Shown piece by piece: positions 51,590 to 62,459 of a stretch of DNA of 64,000 bases. Both the position numbers and the translations under genes were made by a program. Position 1 is the first letter of the stretch. Each line of letters starts with the position of its first letter. This DNA is from Arenicola marina (lineage: Eukaryota > Annelida > Polychaeta > Arenicolidae). The stretch is taken from contig OZ025260.1 of NCBI GenBank assembly GCA_964019135.1, positions 30,932,254 to 30,996,253 of the forward strand, read 5' to 3'. Below the pieces are notes generated by a model. It was not told the origin of the DNA. It saw nothing but the letters and a program-made list of their open reading frames with translations, and made no database searches.

Positions 51590-51850
51590 AAGGTGCACAC
51601 TAGTTGTACACCAGTTGCAATCTGCTCTACAGAAGCTGTACACTAGTTGTACACCAGTTGTAATCTGATGTACATCAGTTGTACACCAGTTGTAATCTGC
51701 TGTACATCAGCTGCACACCAGTTGTAATCTGCTGTACATCAGCTGCACACCAGTTGTAATCTGCTGTACATCAGTTGTACACCAGTTGTAATCTGCTGTA
51801 CATCAGCTGTACACCAAGTTTACACCAAGTTTACACCACCTGCACATACA
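51590..51850 (+). repeat. 32-bp tandem repeat
   Basis: Five to six copies of a unit containing TGTAATCTGCTGTACATCAG followed by CTGCACACCAGT or TTGTACACCAGT. Degenerate copies occur at both ends. Confidence 0.88.
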
Positions 51851-51892
51851 GGAGTTATACACTAGTTGCACAGCGGCTGTACTAGTTGCATG

Positions 51893-52258
51893 TAAACCGT
51901 CTGTGCACCAGTCATAGACCGTCTGAGCACCAGTCATAGACTGTCTGTGCACCAGTCATAGACCGTCTGTGTACCAGTCATAGACCGTCTGTGCACCAGT
52001 CATAGACCGTCTGTGCACCAGTCATAGACCGTCTGTGCACCAGTTATAGACCGTCTGTGCACCAGTTATAGACCGTCTGTGCACCAGTCATAGACCGTCT
52101 GTGCACCAGTCATAGACCGTCTGTGCACCAGTCATAGACCGTCTGTGCACCAGTCATAGACCGTCTGTGCACCAGTTATAGACCGTCTGTGCACCAGTTA
52201 TAGACCGTCTGTGCACCAGTCATAGACCGTCTGTGCACCAGTCATAGACCGTCTGTGC
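51893..52258 (+). repeat. 22-bp tandem repeat
   Basis: About 17 copies of a 22-bp unit containing TAGACCGTCTGTGCACCAGT followed by CA or TA. Copies are nearly identical. CACCAGT is shared with the neighbouring 32-bp array, so one may derive from the other. Confidence 0.95.
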
Positions 52259-53225
52259 ACTAGATGTGCACCGGTTGCATACCAGTTGTACACCAGTTCT
52301 GTCCCAGCTGTACACCAACTGTACATCAGCCACGTAACGCACACATGGAGCAGAAACCATTTAAAACACACACGGGAGCGGTTTGACATTGTTACATAAT
52401 CTAAACAGCAACCCATCAAAGCACGGATGCCACCAAACTAGGCGCTTAGCCACATCTGATGCCAGCTGGGCGGTCTATAGCTGTAGCGGCCATCCAAGAA
52501 GCGACCAGCTGGCCAAGAGCCAGAGGTGCCACTGAAGAAGATGTGCCATGCTCGTAATACAACTCAGCTGTAGATCCTACGCTGGCGTGAAATGTACACG
52601 TGCACAGCCGGTTCACCGGTGCGGAGAAACAAGCTGTCAGCAACTGGAACCGACTCCACAGACTTCTCAATTGATATTTGAATGAAATAAAGCGATCTAG
52701 GACAGCGTCATGAAAACAGTGTAACGTTAACATTGTCACGTGAGCACTGTCACGCAGTAACTAGACATGCTAACGTCCTCGAATCCTACCAGTATCTACC
52801 CATACATATCTAGACATATATATATAGATATATACGCATGATATACATATTCATATATGCAAATGTGGTTGTGGGAAACCCTTCTTGTGCGCCTGGCAAT
52901 AAAAAAAGCACCGTCTATAAACCAAAATACATCAGGTGTATACTAAAATACAACATGAACGAATACGAAACGTGGCGGGGACCCCGTGGTTCGTACTGGG
53001 GACGGAGCGGAAAACGTCCATGGGATGTCAAAGCGGACTGCAGGTACCTCTATAGAATGGCGTCCTCAGTGCATGGCGATAGCAACGCGTTGGACTTTAA
53101 CATGGGTTCAATCAAGCCTATATATCCAGTGTGTTGGGCGTATGTAGTGTTGAAAAACACACGATTTCAATTTGATAAAATATAATGGCTAATTTTGAAT
53201 AAACAATTTTCAATAGCTCTTGTTT
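52259..53225. other. Gene-free region
   Basis: No credible exon. Short frames up to about 115 codons (52838-53185) show no recognisable domain. TATATA simple sequence lies near 52805-52840. Confidence 0.4.
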
Positions 53226-53428
53226 TTACATGAGTATCTGCCAATGCTCTCTTCCAACGCAATTTCCCAATGCTTTCTTCCAACGCAATCTTCCAATACT
53301 ATCTTCGAATGCAATGTTCTCGTCCAATGCAATACTTCAGTGCAATCTGCCAATGATAACAGCCAATGCTCTCTTCCAATGCAATATTGCAATGCCATCT
53401 GCCAGTGCTATCTGCCAATGGTGCACAC
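53226..53428 (+). repeat. Degenerate CCAATGC-type repeat
   Basis: Loosely periodic copies of TCTTCCAATGCAAT and CTGCCAATGCT motifs, about 18-24 bp apart. The frames open through it on both strands are repetitive and not convincing genes. Confidence 0.7.
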
Positions 53429-53773
53429 CGTCACATTCTGGAGGTATACGCACGCTATCTGCCCATGCCAGTACAACGTGCGCTGAAGACACCATGCAAC
53501 GCTTACGTCATTCATCTGGAGGTAACTGCGCGTTCCTTGTACGCTGACCTACGCGCTATAATATCGGCTCAACGTCCAGCCGTGGATATCTGGAGCCAAC
53601 CACCGACGTCCACTCCAGAGATCCAAATTGGACCCACCAACACACTGACTTCCAAGACTCTATAGGTCCTTGAGCAACTTTGATATGAAAGTTCAGCGGC
53701 CACGCCAACCACTGTCGCGTCTCACCCCCCCCCCTCCCTCCCCCTATCACCCCCACCCCCCATTCACCAACCC

Positions 53774-53813
<40 letters not shown>

Positions 53814-54878
53814 GACACGTGCAACATTTAATTTACTGACTGAATTCTTGTCTCACTCCCCGCTCACGGAGACAGTGGTGCCCCACAGCGGAGCATATGG
53901 TGACAATTCAGACATCCGTATATATACAAGTCACACAAAAGCACGTGGCGGATACATCGTCGGTTAATACGTGAATTAGAAATAACGTTTAGACACTTCG
54001 CAGCGGACAATCAATTATAAATTGATGTTAATTTCACCAGCAATACGTGGCTAGACAAACAAATGGTCGTGTATCAATGAAACTCTGGGCACGGAATTGT
54101 ATCAGTATTTGTATACTAAGTTCCCGATGTGGCAAGCAACGTGCAGGGGGGGGGGGGAAGATAAGTGGGAATAATGGTTGGGACCAGCGGAAGTTTTCAC
54201 AAAGTGGAAGCGTCCGCGGCAAGCTCCGCCTCCCCTTCAGGGGCACCAGGCTGCTGCTGCTGCTGCTGCTGCTGCTGTTACTGCTGATTTTGCTTCCGCG
54301 GTCTGCAGATGCGTTATGACAGCGTGGCGGTTTGCAAGCATCCCATGGAAGGTTACGTTATGACTTAATGGTAACCACGGCTTTCGGCCTTAGCATGTCG
54401 GCTGACTGGGTTGTATGTAAACTACAGTAGCGTCGGTGTCACCAGGGCCGTAGGGTGGAGGTGTGGGTGGGGCAGGAGGGGCTGCAAAAACTCCCGCATC
54501 TCTTTTTTCGAAATAAAACCAACCAGTTTGGGGAAAAATACGGCTCAAAACACGAAAACCCAACCCCCTGTCAACAAAAATAAGGGAAGGGAGGGGGGTG
54601 GGGGGCAAATAGCGCCTCATTGTGCTGGGAATTGAACGTGGGACTGCCTATCCATTTCCTCAGCAAATCGTCGTACACGATGCATTCTGGGACATCCATT
54701 ATGAACAATAAGCTATATCAATGAAATAAGACTTTAGGCTTAATATTTGCTTTGGATAACATTAAGTGACTGCTTAATGACCTTTGACCTCTTGGCACTA
54801 TTGATTCCCCACTACCATCCGCATACGAGAACAGTTCGAGATCGGAGAACATACATCTGAAGCGACATTGCCGGTTGG
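53429..54878. other. Gene-free region between the two genes
   Basis: Includes a C-rich patch (53726-53760), a (CT)n microsatellite (about 53774-53810), a G-run (54146-54157) and a (CTG)n repeat (54250-54279). A tRNA-B-box-like sequence occurs on the - strand near 54625-54650 but is weak. No exon is recognised. Confidence 0.5.
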
Positions 54879-55075
54879 TTAACACTTCCGGTCGTTCAAT
54901 ATTTCCAGTTAGCCAACAATTTCGGTCGTCCAAGACTTCCGGTCGTCCAAGACTTCCGGTCGTCCAAGACTTCCGGTCGTCCAAGACTTCCGGTCGTCCA
55001 AGACTTCCGGTCGTACAAGACTTCCGGTCGTCTAATACTTCCGGTTATCCAATACTTCCAGTTGTCCAAAAACTT
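54879..55075 (+). repeat. 17-bp repeat downstream of the sirtuin stop
   Basis: About eleven copies of a 17-bp unit CTTCCGGTCGTCCAAGA, the outer ones degenerate. It lies 96 bp beyond the sirtuin stop codon, so on the - strand it would fall in the 3' UTR if the transcript extends that far. Confidence 0.93.
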
Positions 55076-55170
55076 CCCATTGCCAAAGAATCTCCACTCG
55101 CTGTTTCGTGCTTCGCTGTGACCGTCGCGGTGACGACTTCCGGTAGCAGCATGCTTTAGGGGACATCCGG

Positions 55171-55375
55171 TCAGTCGACAATCTGCCTTGCGCGTGCGTA
55201 CTGCTCCATGCGGTTGTCGCGGTCGGCCTCCCAGTCTTGGAGTTGGTCTGACGTCAGCATACACGTCATGAGCTCCGTCATCAGCTGGTCGCAGTCCCCG
55301 AACACACGGGACCCCATGTGGTCCCGCTTCTCGCCAGTGATGATGTAACACAGCTTGTCGAACGGCGTGGGTTGT
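55171..55375 (-). CDS. Sirtuin exon 5 (C-terminus)
   Basis: A 205-nt exon opening with the end of the NLQPT-like motif (here NRQPTPFDK), then a helical C-terminal tail ending ARARQIVD and TGA at 55173-55171. Acceptor CCGCAG|ACAAC. Confidence 0.88.
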
Positions 55376-58300
55376 CTGCGGGGAGAATGGGGTCATAACA
55401 ATAAGTATATATGGCATGGTTCACGTTTATTCAGTAGTTTGGGCACAACGCCCCCGGTACGTATGTATATATACAATAGTCACACTGTTTTCACCAATAG
55501 CTGTATATGCAGATGTGGCACTTCCAATACTTAAAATCGTTCATCCATGCTGCCTAGCGGGACCCACTCGTGAACCACTGGCAGTATAGCTCACGTGTTA
55601 CTCACGATACACTAAAATAAACCTGTGGGGACCATGCCAACGAACATGAGTACGAGTATGACTGTGGAGTGGAAACATTAGGCAGGTGGCGGCCGTGAGA
55701 GTGGGTCGGGGCAGGTGGTAGGAGGTGGTCAGAGGGGTCGGGGGCGGGAGGGGGGGGGGGGGAGGGGGGCTCACCTGTTACACAGCACCACCCTGGGGGG
55801 CTCCTCGCCCATCTCGACGATGTCGCAGGCCGGCGTGACCCTGAGGGAGGTGCCCAGGCAGATGACGAGGTCGTTACGCTTGGCGTGTTCCTCGGCCGCC
55901 GATAACACCTTCTTCTCCAGACTGTCGCCGAAGTTGATGATGGTGTTCATCAGGAAGCCATCGCAACCCTGTAAGGAGGAGGGTGGGGGGTGGGGGCCGG
56001 GCATAAAAGCAACCTACTTACATTCGCCATCTTAGATTTCTTACATTTTAAAATCAAACCTAAAAGTATCTCAAAATTATGATGCATATGTTTCATATCT
56101 CGTTCTAGCGAGCCGCGGTCGATATCACACAGTATACCGAACAGCGAACAGGCGCGCAGGGATACAGAGCCGGCCACCAACTTCTGCTCTGGTGAGCAAA
56201 TTTGCAAATCTCCGGATAGCCCACAGGCTTTCAGGATTTAAATTTAAGACAATTTAGAGAACATAGTACTTTAGATAGGGGTACTCAGACACATGTGTCA
56301 AGGGAAAGGCAAGAAACAATGGAACTAAAGTAACCATTTTATATTTGACCAAGAAGCACATATATTATTGTTTAGTTTTTTTGTCTGACCCACGTTATTG
56401 GGCGATTTCAATCTGCAGCAACCGTCCGTTTTTATTCTCCACCTCAGCCAACCTCCGACCGATGGTGGCGCTGCTGTATAACGTTCGCGTGCAGCGGGCC
56501 GTTATGATCCATTCATACACACTACGGTAGTGACCTGATCGGGGCAATCTTCCGGTGGATCTACCGCTTACAATAAGCTTTCGTAATAAATGACCATTAT
56601 ACACGTATCGGCCTTCCATACCCGCCCTCTCCGGGCCCGACAGACTCACCTTCCGCTCACACATCCGTCCGGTGCGGTGGTCGAAGTGGCAGTGGACGCA
56701 GATCCTGGGGGTGACCTTGCCGCCGCGTGACCTTCGCACCGCGTAGGGACGCTCGTAGCGCGCCCCGCACTTCTCGCACCTCTCGTGGTACGAGTTGCCG
56801 TGGAGCTCCGAGATCTTGTCGCGAGCCACGCCCGAGAGTCGGTGGAGGCCGTCCGTGTTCTGGCTGATCACGTGCTTGATGTAGCCCAGCTCCATCAGCT
56901 TGTAGATGGCCTCGTGCGTGTAGGTCGGTCGCAGCTTCTCGAAGACCACGTCGCGGGACTGCTTGGACCGCCTGACGCCTGCGGGTCACGTTAATTAATG
57001 ATGTAATAACTACTGGTCTACGGGACTGCTTGGACCGCCTGACGCCTGCGGGTCACGTTAATTAATGATGTAATAACTACTGGTCTGCTGGATTGCTTGG
57101 ACCGCCTGACGCCTGCGGGTCACGTTAATTAATGATGTAATAACTACTGGTCTACGGGACTGCTTGGACCGCCTGACGCCTGCGGGTCACGTTAATTAAT
57201 GATGTAATAACTACTGGTCTACGGGACTGCTTGGACCGCCTGACGCCTGCGGGTCACGTTAATTAATGATGTAATAACTACTGGTCTACTGGACTATTTG
57301 GACCGCCTGACGCCGGCGGGTCACGTTAATTAATGATGTAATAACTACTGGTCTACGGGACTGCTTGGACCGCCTGACGCCTGCGGGTCACGTTAATTAA
57401 TGATGTAATAACTACTGGTCTGCTGGATTGCTTGGACCGCCTGACGCCGGCGGGTCACGTTAATTAATGATGTAATAACTACTGGTCTACGGGACTGCTT
57501 GGACCGCCTGACGCCTGCGGGTCACGTTAATTAATGATGTAATAACTACTGGTCTACGGGACTGCTTGGACCGCCTGACGCCTGCGGGTCACGTTAATTA
57601 ATGATGTAATAACTACTGGTCTACTGGACTATTTGGACCGCCTGACGCCTGCGAGTCACGTTAATTAATGATGTAATAACTACTGGTCTACTGGACTGCT
57701 TGGACCGCCTGACGCCTGCGGGTCACGTTAATTAATGATGTAATAACTACTGGTCTACTGGACTATTTGGACCGCCTGACGCCTGCGGGTCACGTTAATT
57801 AATGATGTAATAACAACTGGTCTACGGGACTGCTTGGACCGCCTGACGCCTGCGGGTCACGTTAATTAATGATGTAATAATTACTGGTCTACTGGACTAT
57901 TTGGACCGCCTGACGCCTGCGGGTCACGTTAATTAATGATGTAATAACTACTGGTCTACGGGACTGCTTGGACCGCCTGACGCCTGCGGGTCACGTTAAT
58001 TAATGATGTAATAACTACTGGTCTACGGGACTGCTTGGACCGCCTGACGCCTGCGGGTCACGTTAATTAATGATGTAATAACTACTGGTCTACGGGACTG
58101 CTTGGACCGCCTGACGCCTGCGTGTCACGTTAATTAATGATGTAATAACTACTGGTCTACGGGACTGCTTGGACCGCCTGACGCCTGCGGGTCACGTTAA
58201 TTAATGATGTAATAACTACTGGTCTACTGGACTATTTGGACCGCCTGACGCCTGCGGGTCACGTTAATTAATGATGTAATAACTACTGGTCTACGGGACT

Positions 58301-61300
58301 GTTTGGACCGCCTGACGCCTGCGGGTCACGTTAATTAATGATGTAATAACTACTGGTCTACGGGACTGCTTGGACCGCCTGACGCCTGCGGGTCACGTTA
58401 ATTAATGATGTAATAACTACTGGTCTACGGGACTGCTTGGACCGCCTGACGCCTGTGGGTCACGTTAATTAATGATGTAATAACTACTGGTCTACTGGAT
58501 TGCTTGGACCGCCTGACGCCTGCGGGTCACGTTAATTAATGATGTAATAACTACTGGTCTACGGGACTGTTTGGACCGCCTGACGCCTGCGGGTCACGTT
58601 AATTAATGATGTAATAACTACTGGTCTACGGGACTGCTTGGACCGCCTGACGCCTGCGGGTCACGTTAATTAATGATGTAATAACTACTGGTCTACGGGA
58701 CTGCTTGGACCGCCTGACGCCTGTGGGTCACGTTAATTAATGATGTAATAACTACTGGTCTACTGGATTGCTTGGACCGCCTGACGCCTGCGGGTCACGT
58801 TAATTAATGATGTAATAACTACTGGTCTACGGGACTGCTTGGACCGCCTGACGCCTGCGGGTCACGTTAATTAATGATGTAATAACTACTGGTCTACTGG
58901 ACTGCTTGGACCGCCTGACGCCTGCGGGTCACGTTAATTAATGATGTAATAACTACTGGTCTACTGGACTGCTTGGACCGCCTGACGCCTGCGGTCCACG
59001 TTAATTAATGATGTAATAACTACTGGTCTACTGGACTGCTTGGACCGCCTGACGCCTGCGGGTCACGTTAATTAATGATGTAATAACTACTGGTCTACTG
59101 GACTGCTTGGACCGCCTGACGCCTGCGGGTCACGTTAATTAATGATGTAATAACTACTGGTCTACTGGACTGCTTGGACCGCCTGACGCCTGCGGGTCAC
59201 GTTAATTAATGATGTAATAACTACTGGTCTACTGGATTGCTTGGACCGCCTGACGCCTGCGGGTCACGTTAATTAATGGTGTAATAACTACTGGTCTACG
59301 GGACTGCTTGGACCGCCTGACGCCTGCGGGTCACGTTAATTAATGATGTAATAACTACTAGTCTACGGGACTGCTTGGACCGCCTGACGCCTGCGGGTCA
59401 CGTTAATGGTGTAATAACTACTGGTCTACGGGACTGCTTGGACCGCCTGACGCCTGCGGGTCACGTTAATTAATGATGTAATAACTACTGGTCTACGGGA
59501 CTGCTTGGACCGCCTGACGCCTGCGGGTCACGTTAAAAATTAATGATGTAATAACTGCTGGTCTACTGGACTGCTTGGACCGCCTGACGCCTGCGGGTCA
59601 CGTTAATTAATGATGTAATAACTACTGGTCTACTGGACTGCTTGGACCGCCTGACGCCTGCGGGTCACGTTAATTAATGATGTAATAACTACTGGTCTAC
59701 GGGACTGTTTGGACCGCCAGACGCCTGTAGGTCACGGTAATTAATGATGTAATAACTACTGGTCTACTAGACTGTTTGGACCGCCTGATGCCTGCGGGTC
59801 ACGTTAATGATATATTAACTACTGGGCTACGGGACTGTTTGGACCGCCTGACGCCTGCGGGTCACGTTAATTAATGATGTAATAACTACTGGTCTACGGG
59901 ACTGCTTGGACCGCCTGACGCCTGCGAGTCACGTTAATGATGTAATAACTATTGGTCTACGGGACTGTTTGGACCGCCTGACGCCTGCGGGTCACGTTAA
60001 TTAATGATGTAATAACTACTGGTCTACTGGACTGCTTGGACCGCCTGACGCCTGCGGGTCACGTTAATTAATGATGTAATAACTACTGGTCTACTGGACT
60101 GTTTGGACCGCCTGACGCCTGCGGGTCACGTTAATGATGCGATGCTAATCAATATCATCATCAATTTTTTTTATCGGTTTAAATCATATATGCATACATA
60201 TCACGATTTTCAACTACACCCGTTGAACACTTAAAACACCAGAATATATAAACACGCACTCAAATTGATTATTTTTTTATTATTATTAGTTTTATTGTTA
60301 TTATGATCAATAGGTTTTTCACGACGCGGTGATGACGTCACTCACCGTAGGTCTTCTCCCGGTCGCGCTCTGTCCACTTGCCCGCCTTCCCCCGGAAGTC
60401 ACCGATACCGGCCGAGGTGGAGATACCGGCACCTGGGGACAGTAAAGTACGGAATGGGATCGTCGGAATAGGAATTTAAAAAAATATATACATTTTAGTT
60501 ATTTTATGAGGTTCACGTCAACAAATAAAGGTTTGGAAGGGGTAAATGGCGACACGCGACACAGGCATATTTCAAAGATCGACATTCGAAATAACCCCAA
60601 AATTCCGACACTGAGGATCTAAAAAGGCCACAGATTTTTGAAAAAAACGACACTGATCACTGGAGTGTTCCAGACCCCTAAAAATGCTCATAATAATATT
60701 CATCCAAATAAAATCTCTTTTTTTGGCCCCATTGTAATGAAGGCTAAACAGAGCAAAAAGTAAAGCAAATGTCACAAACAGAAAGTCGTGGGATCGAATC
60801 CTGATCAGTGCATATGGAGCATGTATGTTCCATTGAATCCAAATGTTAACCCGATCAATTCCGGCCCACAAATCGGCTTAAAACATGTTGTTTTATTCGC
60901 CTTATATTAATGCTGAATATCGGCACCTCGCGAATAAAGACATAAAAAAAAACTTTATCCTGCACAAATATAGACATTTACACACACATGGGGCTCGAAC
61001 CCCGCACCGGTCGCTTTAGGTGACTGGCAGATCACACGCGACAATGTCCACGCTACGTAATAAGCGATAGATTACGTAATAAGCGTAATCTATCTATCTA
61101 TATATCTATCTATCTATCTATATGATTAAGCGATGTTTCATGCCACCTTTGTGCCCACACACACACCCACCTGTAAAGACGATGGCGTACTTGGCAGCCC
61201 GCAGCACCTGCGCGATGCGCCGAGCCTCCAGCCGGACCTTCTCGTGGGAGTCGAAGTACTCGGCCGTTTTCTTGGCCTCCAGCATCATGTCCTTCTCCAG

Positions 61301-61552
61301 CGGGCACAGCGTGAAGGGGTTGTCGATCTTGACCGAATCGATCATGGCCTTCCAGCAGATGTCGTGGAACATGGCCTCGCCGTCCTCGCCCCAGTCCACC
61401 TCCATGTGGCCGCAGTCTGTGGTCGGCGTGTCGAAGGACATGACCTCCACGCGCGCCATGCTGCTCGCCAGGGGGCACTGGATGCACTTCCGGAGGCGAC
61501 ACTTGAGCTCCTTCTCGGGACTCGCCATCTCGGCCGAGCCGGAGTCCGACAT
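55171..61552 (-). CDS. Sirtuin-family NAD+-dependent protein deacylase (join of five exons)
   Basis: Coding exons 61552-61171, 60432-60346, 56978-56650, 55968-55775 and 55375-55171 sum to 1197 nt, 398 residues, with matching phases and GT-AG sites throughout. Sirtuins use NAD+ to remove acyl groups from lysines.

Visible motifs: NAD-binding GAGIST at 128-133 and GDFRG at 138-142; QNTDGLH at 196-202; catalytic His216 in ELHGN; zinc ligands Cys224/Cys227 and Cys263/Cys268 with a long insert carrying two further Cys (250, 253); GTSL at 305-308. TGR-C-(x4)-C and the overall length resemble class IV (SIRT6/SIRT7), but it matches neither closely and could belong to the small intermediate 'class M' group.

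Odd: residues 23-66 hold CxxC, CGH and HxxC, a zinc-finger-like pattern before the catalytic domain. The ATG at 61552 has A at -3; a CCCCAG just upstream could be a 5' UTR acceptor. Confidence 0.92.
55376..55774 (-). other. Sirtuin intron 4
   Basis: Holds a G-rich tract on the + strand at 55700-55770, adjoining exon 4. Nothing else was recognised. Confidence 0.7.
55775..55968 (-). CDS. Sirtuin exon 4
   Basis: A 194-nt exon starting GCDGF, which supplies the last zinc cysteine, then the INFGDSL stretch and the GTSL NAD-binding motif. Acceptor TTACAG|GGTTGC, donor AACAG|GTGAGC. A G/C-homopolymer tract lies just inside the following intron. Confidence 0.9.
56004..56341 (-). mobile_element. Copy of the 62.1-kb TIR element, in sirtuin intron 3
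   Basis: This stretch matches, in inverted orientation, the element at 62080-62459. Shared landmarks are CGCCATCTTAGATTT, TATCTCAAAATT, AGCGAGCCGCGGTCGA, AACAGGCGCGCAGGGATA, GCCGGCCACCAACTTCTGCT and GGCTTTCAGGATTTAAATT. The outer ends are diverged (TAAAAGCAACC instead of TTAAAGCAATAT), and the right boundary is approximate. Confidence 0.7.
56650..56978 (-). CDS. Sirtuin exon 3 (catalytic core)
   Basis: A 329-nt exon with the NTDGLH loop, catalytic His216 and the first three zinc-site cysteines. Its acceptor CCCGCAG|GCGTC and its first 25 nt form the last unit of a 67-bp tandem array that fills the preceding intron. The donor is GGAAG|GTGAGT. Confidence 0.92.
56954..60137 (-). repeat. 67-bp satellite made of the sirtuin 3' splice junction
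   Basis: About 47 head-to-tail copies of a 67-bp unit occupy nearly all of sirtuin intron 2 (56979-60345). Read on the - strand, each unit holds TTAATTAACGTGACCCGCAG followed by GCGTCAGGCGGTCCAAGCAG and TCC(C/A)G: a complete acceptor plus the first 25 nt of exon 3. The unit at 56954-57020 is the authentic junction. Variants include TGGATTGC, TGGACTATT and TGGACTGTT blocks; a few units have 8-11-bp deletions. Confidence 0.97.
60346..60432 (-). CDS. Sirtuin exon 2
   Basis: An 87-nt exon completing the NAD-binding GAGIST loop and GDFRG. Acceptor CCCCAG|GTGCC, donor CTACG|GTGAG. It is too short to show as a long open frame and was found from the motif it must contain. Confidence 0.88.
60433..61170 (-). 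other. Sirtuin intron 1 with tRNA-like relics
   Basis: Two B-box-like sequences occur: GGATCGAATCC on the + strand (60791-60801) and GGTTCGAGCCC on the - strand (complement of 60991-61001). The latter follows a tRNA-like CTGCCAGTCACCTAAAGCGACC and is the better SINE candidate. An (ATCT)n microsatellite lies at 61086-61122. Confidence 0.45.
61171..61552 (-). CDS. Sirtuin exon 1
   Basis: Encodes residues 1-127 plus one base: the Cys/His-rich N-terminal module, a charged helix and the beginning of the Rossmann fold (KYAIVFTG). The donor is ACAG|GTGGGT. Codon use is strongly GC-biased compared with the surrounding DNA, as in the other coding exons here. Confidence 0.88.
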
Positions 61553-62079
61553 GTCTGGGGATTGTTTGTTTGAAGGTCAGCGTAGAGGGCGGGTTTCTCC
61601 GGGATCTGCAGCGAAGAGTTGCAGAGGGGGGGGGGGGGGGTGTTAATTGGTCAAGTAATTGGTGATTATAACGACATTAATTAATTAATTAATTAATATA
61701 CGTATTTATGGGGAAATTTATGTACTGGATGTAAGCCCATTTATACATATCTTAATTGCCAATATCCTGGAAACATGGTACTTATCTCCGTAGAAAACAC
61801 CCAAATATTTCCCCGATTTTTGCGTCAGTCACGCTGTTTCCAAGATGACGTATAATTCCCAAGTCGTGTATTGACTTGTACACGTTCTGCAAGGTTCTAC
61901 AACATGCCAGTCATCGGAGCCGAAGCGGGGGGCGACACCTGGTGGATGGAGATCTCGCGTGTATCCAGCCATAAGTGGGAGACTAGCATCAAGTAAAAAC
62001 CATGATAAGGACTTCTGCTGAATACTTTCTTTTCATACTGTGATATATACATTTGTCTACTGCAACACGTGTACGCCTG
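61553..62079. other. 5' flank of the sirtuin gene
   Basis: A G homopolymer (about 61626-61640) and a (TTAA)n stretch (61676-61696) occur. A promoter for the - strand gene is expected here, but I see no diagnostic core element. Confidence 0.45.
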
Positions 62080-62459
62080 TTAAAGCAATATATTCCGTAA
62101 TTTTTTGTATTACCAACCTCTTCTCCATATCAAATAAGTACATTCTGTCTTGAATTTAAATCCTGAAAGCCTGCGAGCTACTCTGAGAGAAGCATTTTGG
62201 TCAACGGAGCAGAAGTTGGTGGCCGGCTTTATATCCCTGCGCGCCTGTTCGCAGTTCGCTATTTTGTGTGTGATGTCGACCGCGGCTCGCTATCACGTCC
62301 GCGCGCGATATACATAAACCGCGGAGTTTTATGTTCAAATGTTTGTTTTACAGACTCAAAGAGGTATAAAGCACACGCATCTTAAATTTTGAGACACTTT
62401 AAGTCTTCATTCCAAAACGTAAAAAATCTAAGATGGCGCATGTAAGCATATTGCTTTAA
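62080..62459 (+). mobile_element. MITE-like element with 12-bp TIRs
   Basis: A 380-bp stretch begins TTAAAGCAATAT (62080-62091) and ends with the exact reverse complement ATATTGCTTTAA (62448-62459). TTAA at both ends would fit a TTAA target site of the piggyBac type, but this is a suggestion. No coding frame is present. A diverged inverted copy lies in sirtuin intron 3. Confidence 0.75.

Noticed and set aside
54250-54300. Leu- or Ala-rich peptide from the CTG repeat
   Set aside because: Simple trinucleotide repeat with no conserved flanking frame or splice sites.
56657-56989. A 110-codon - strand frame overlapping sirtuin exon 3
   Set aside because: It is the +1 frame of the exon; its Arg/Pro/Ala-rich product has no domain. 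It is relevant only as the product of using a decoy acceptor.
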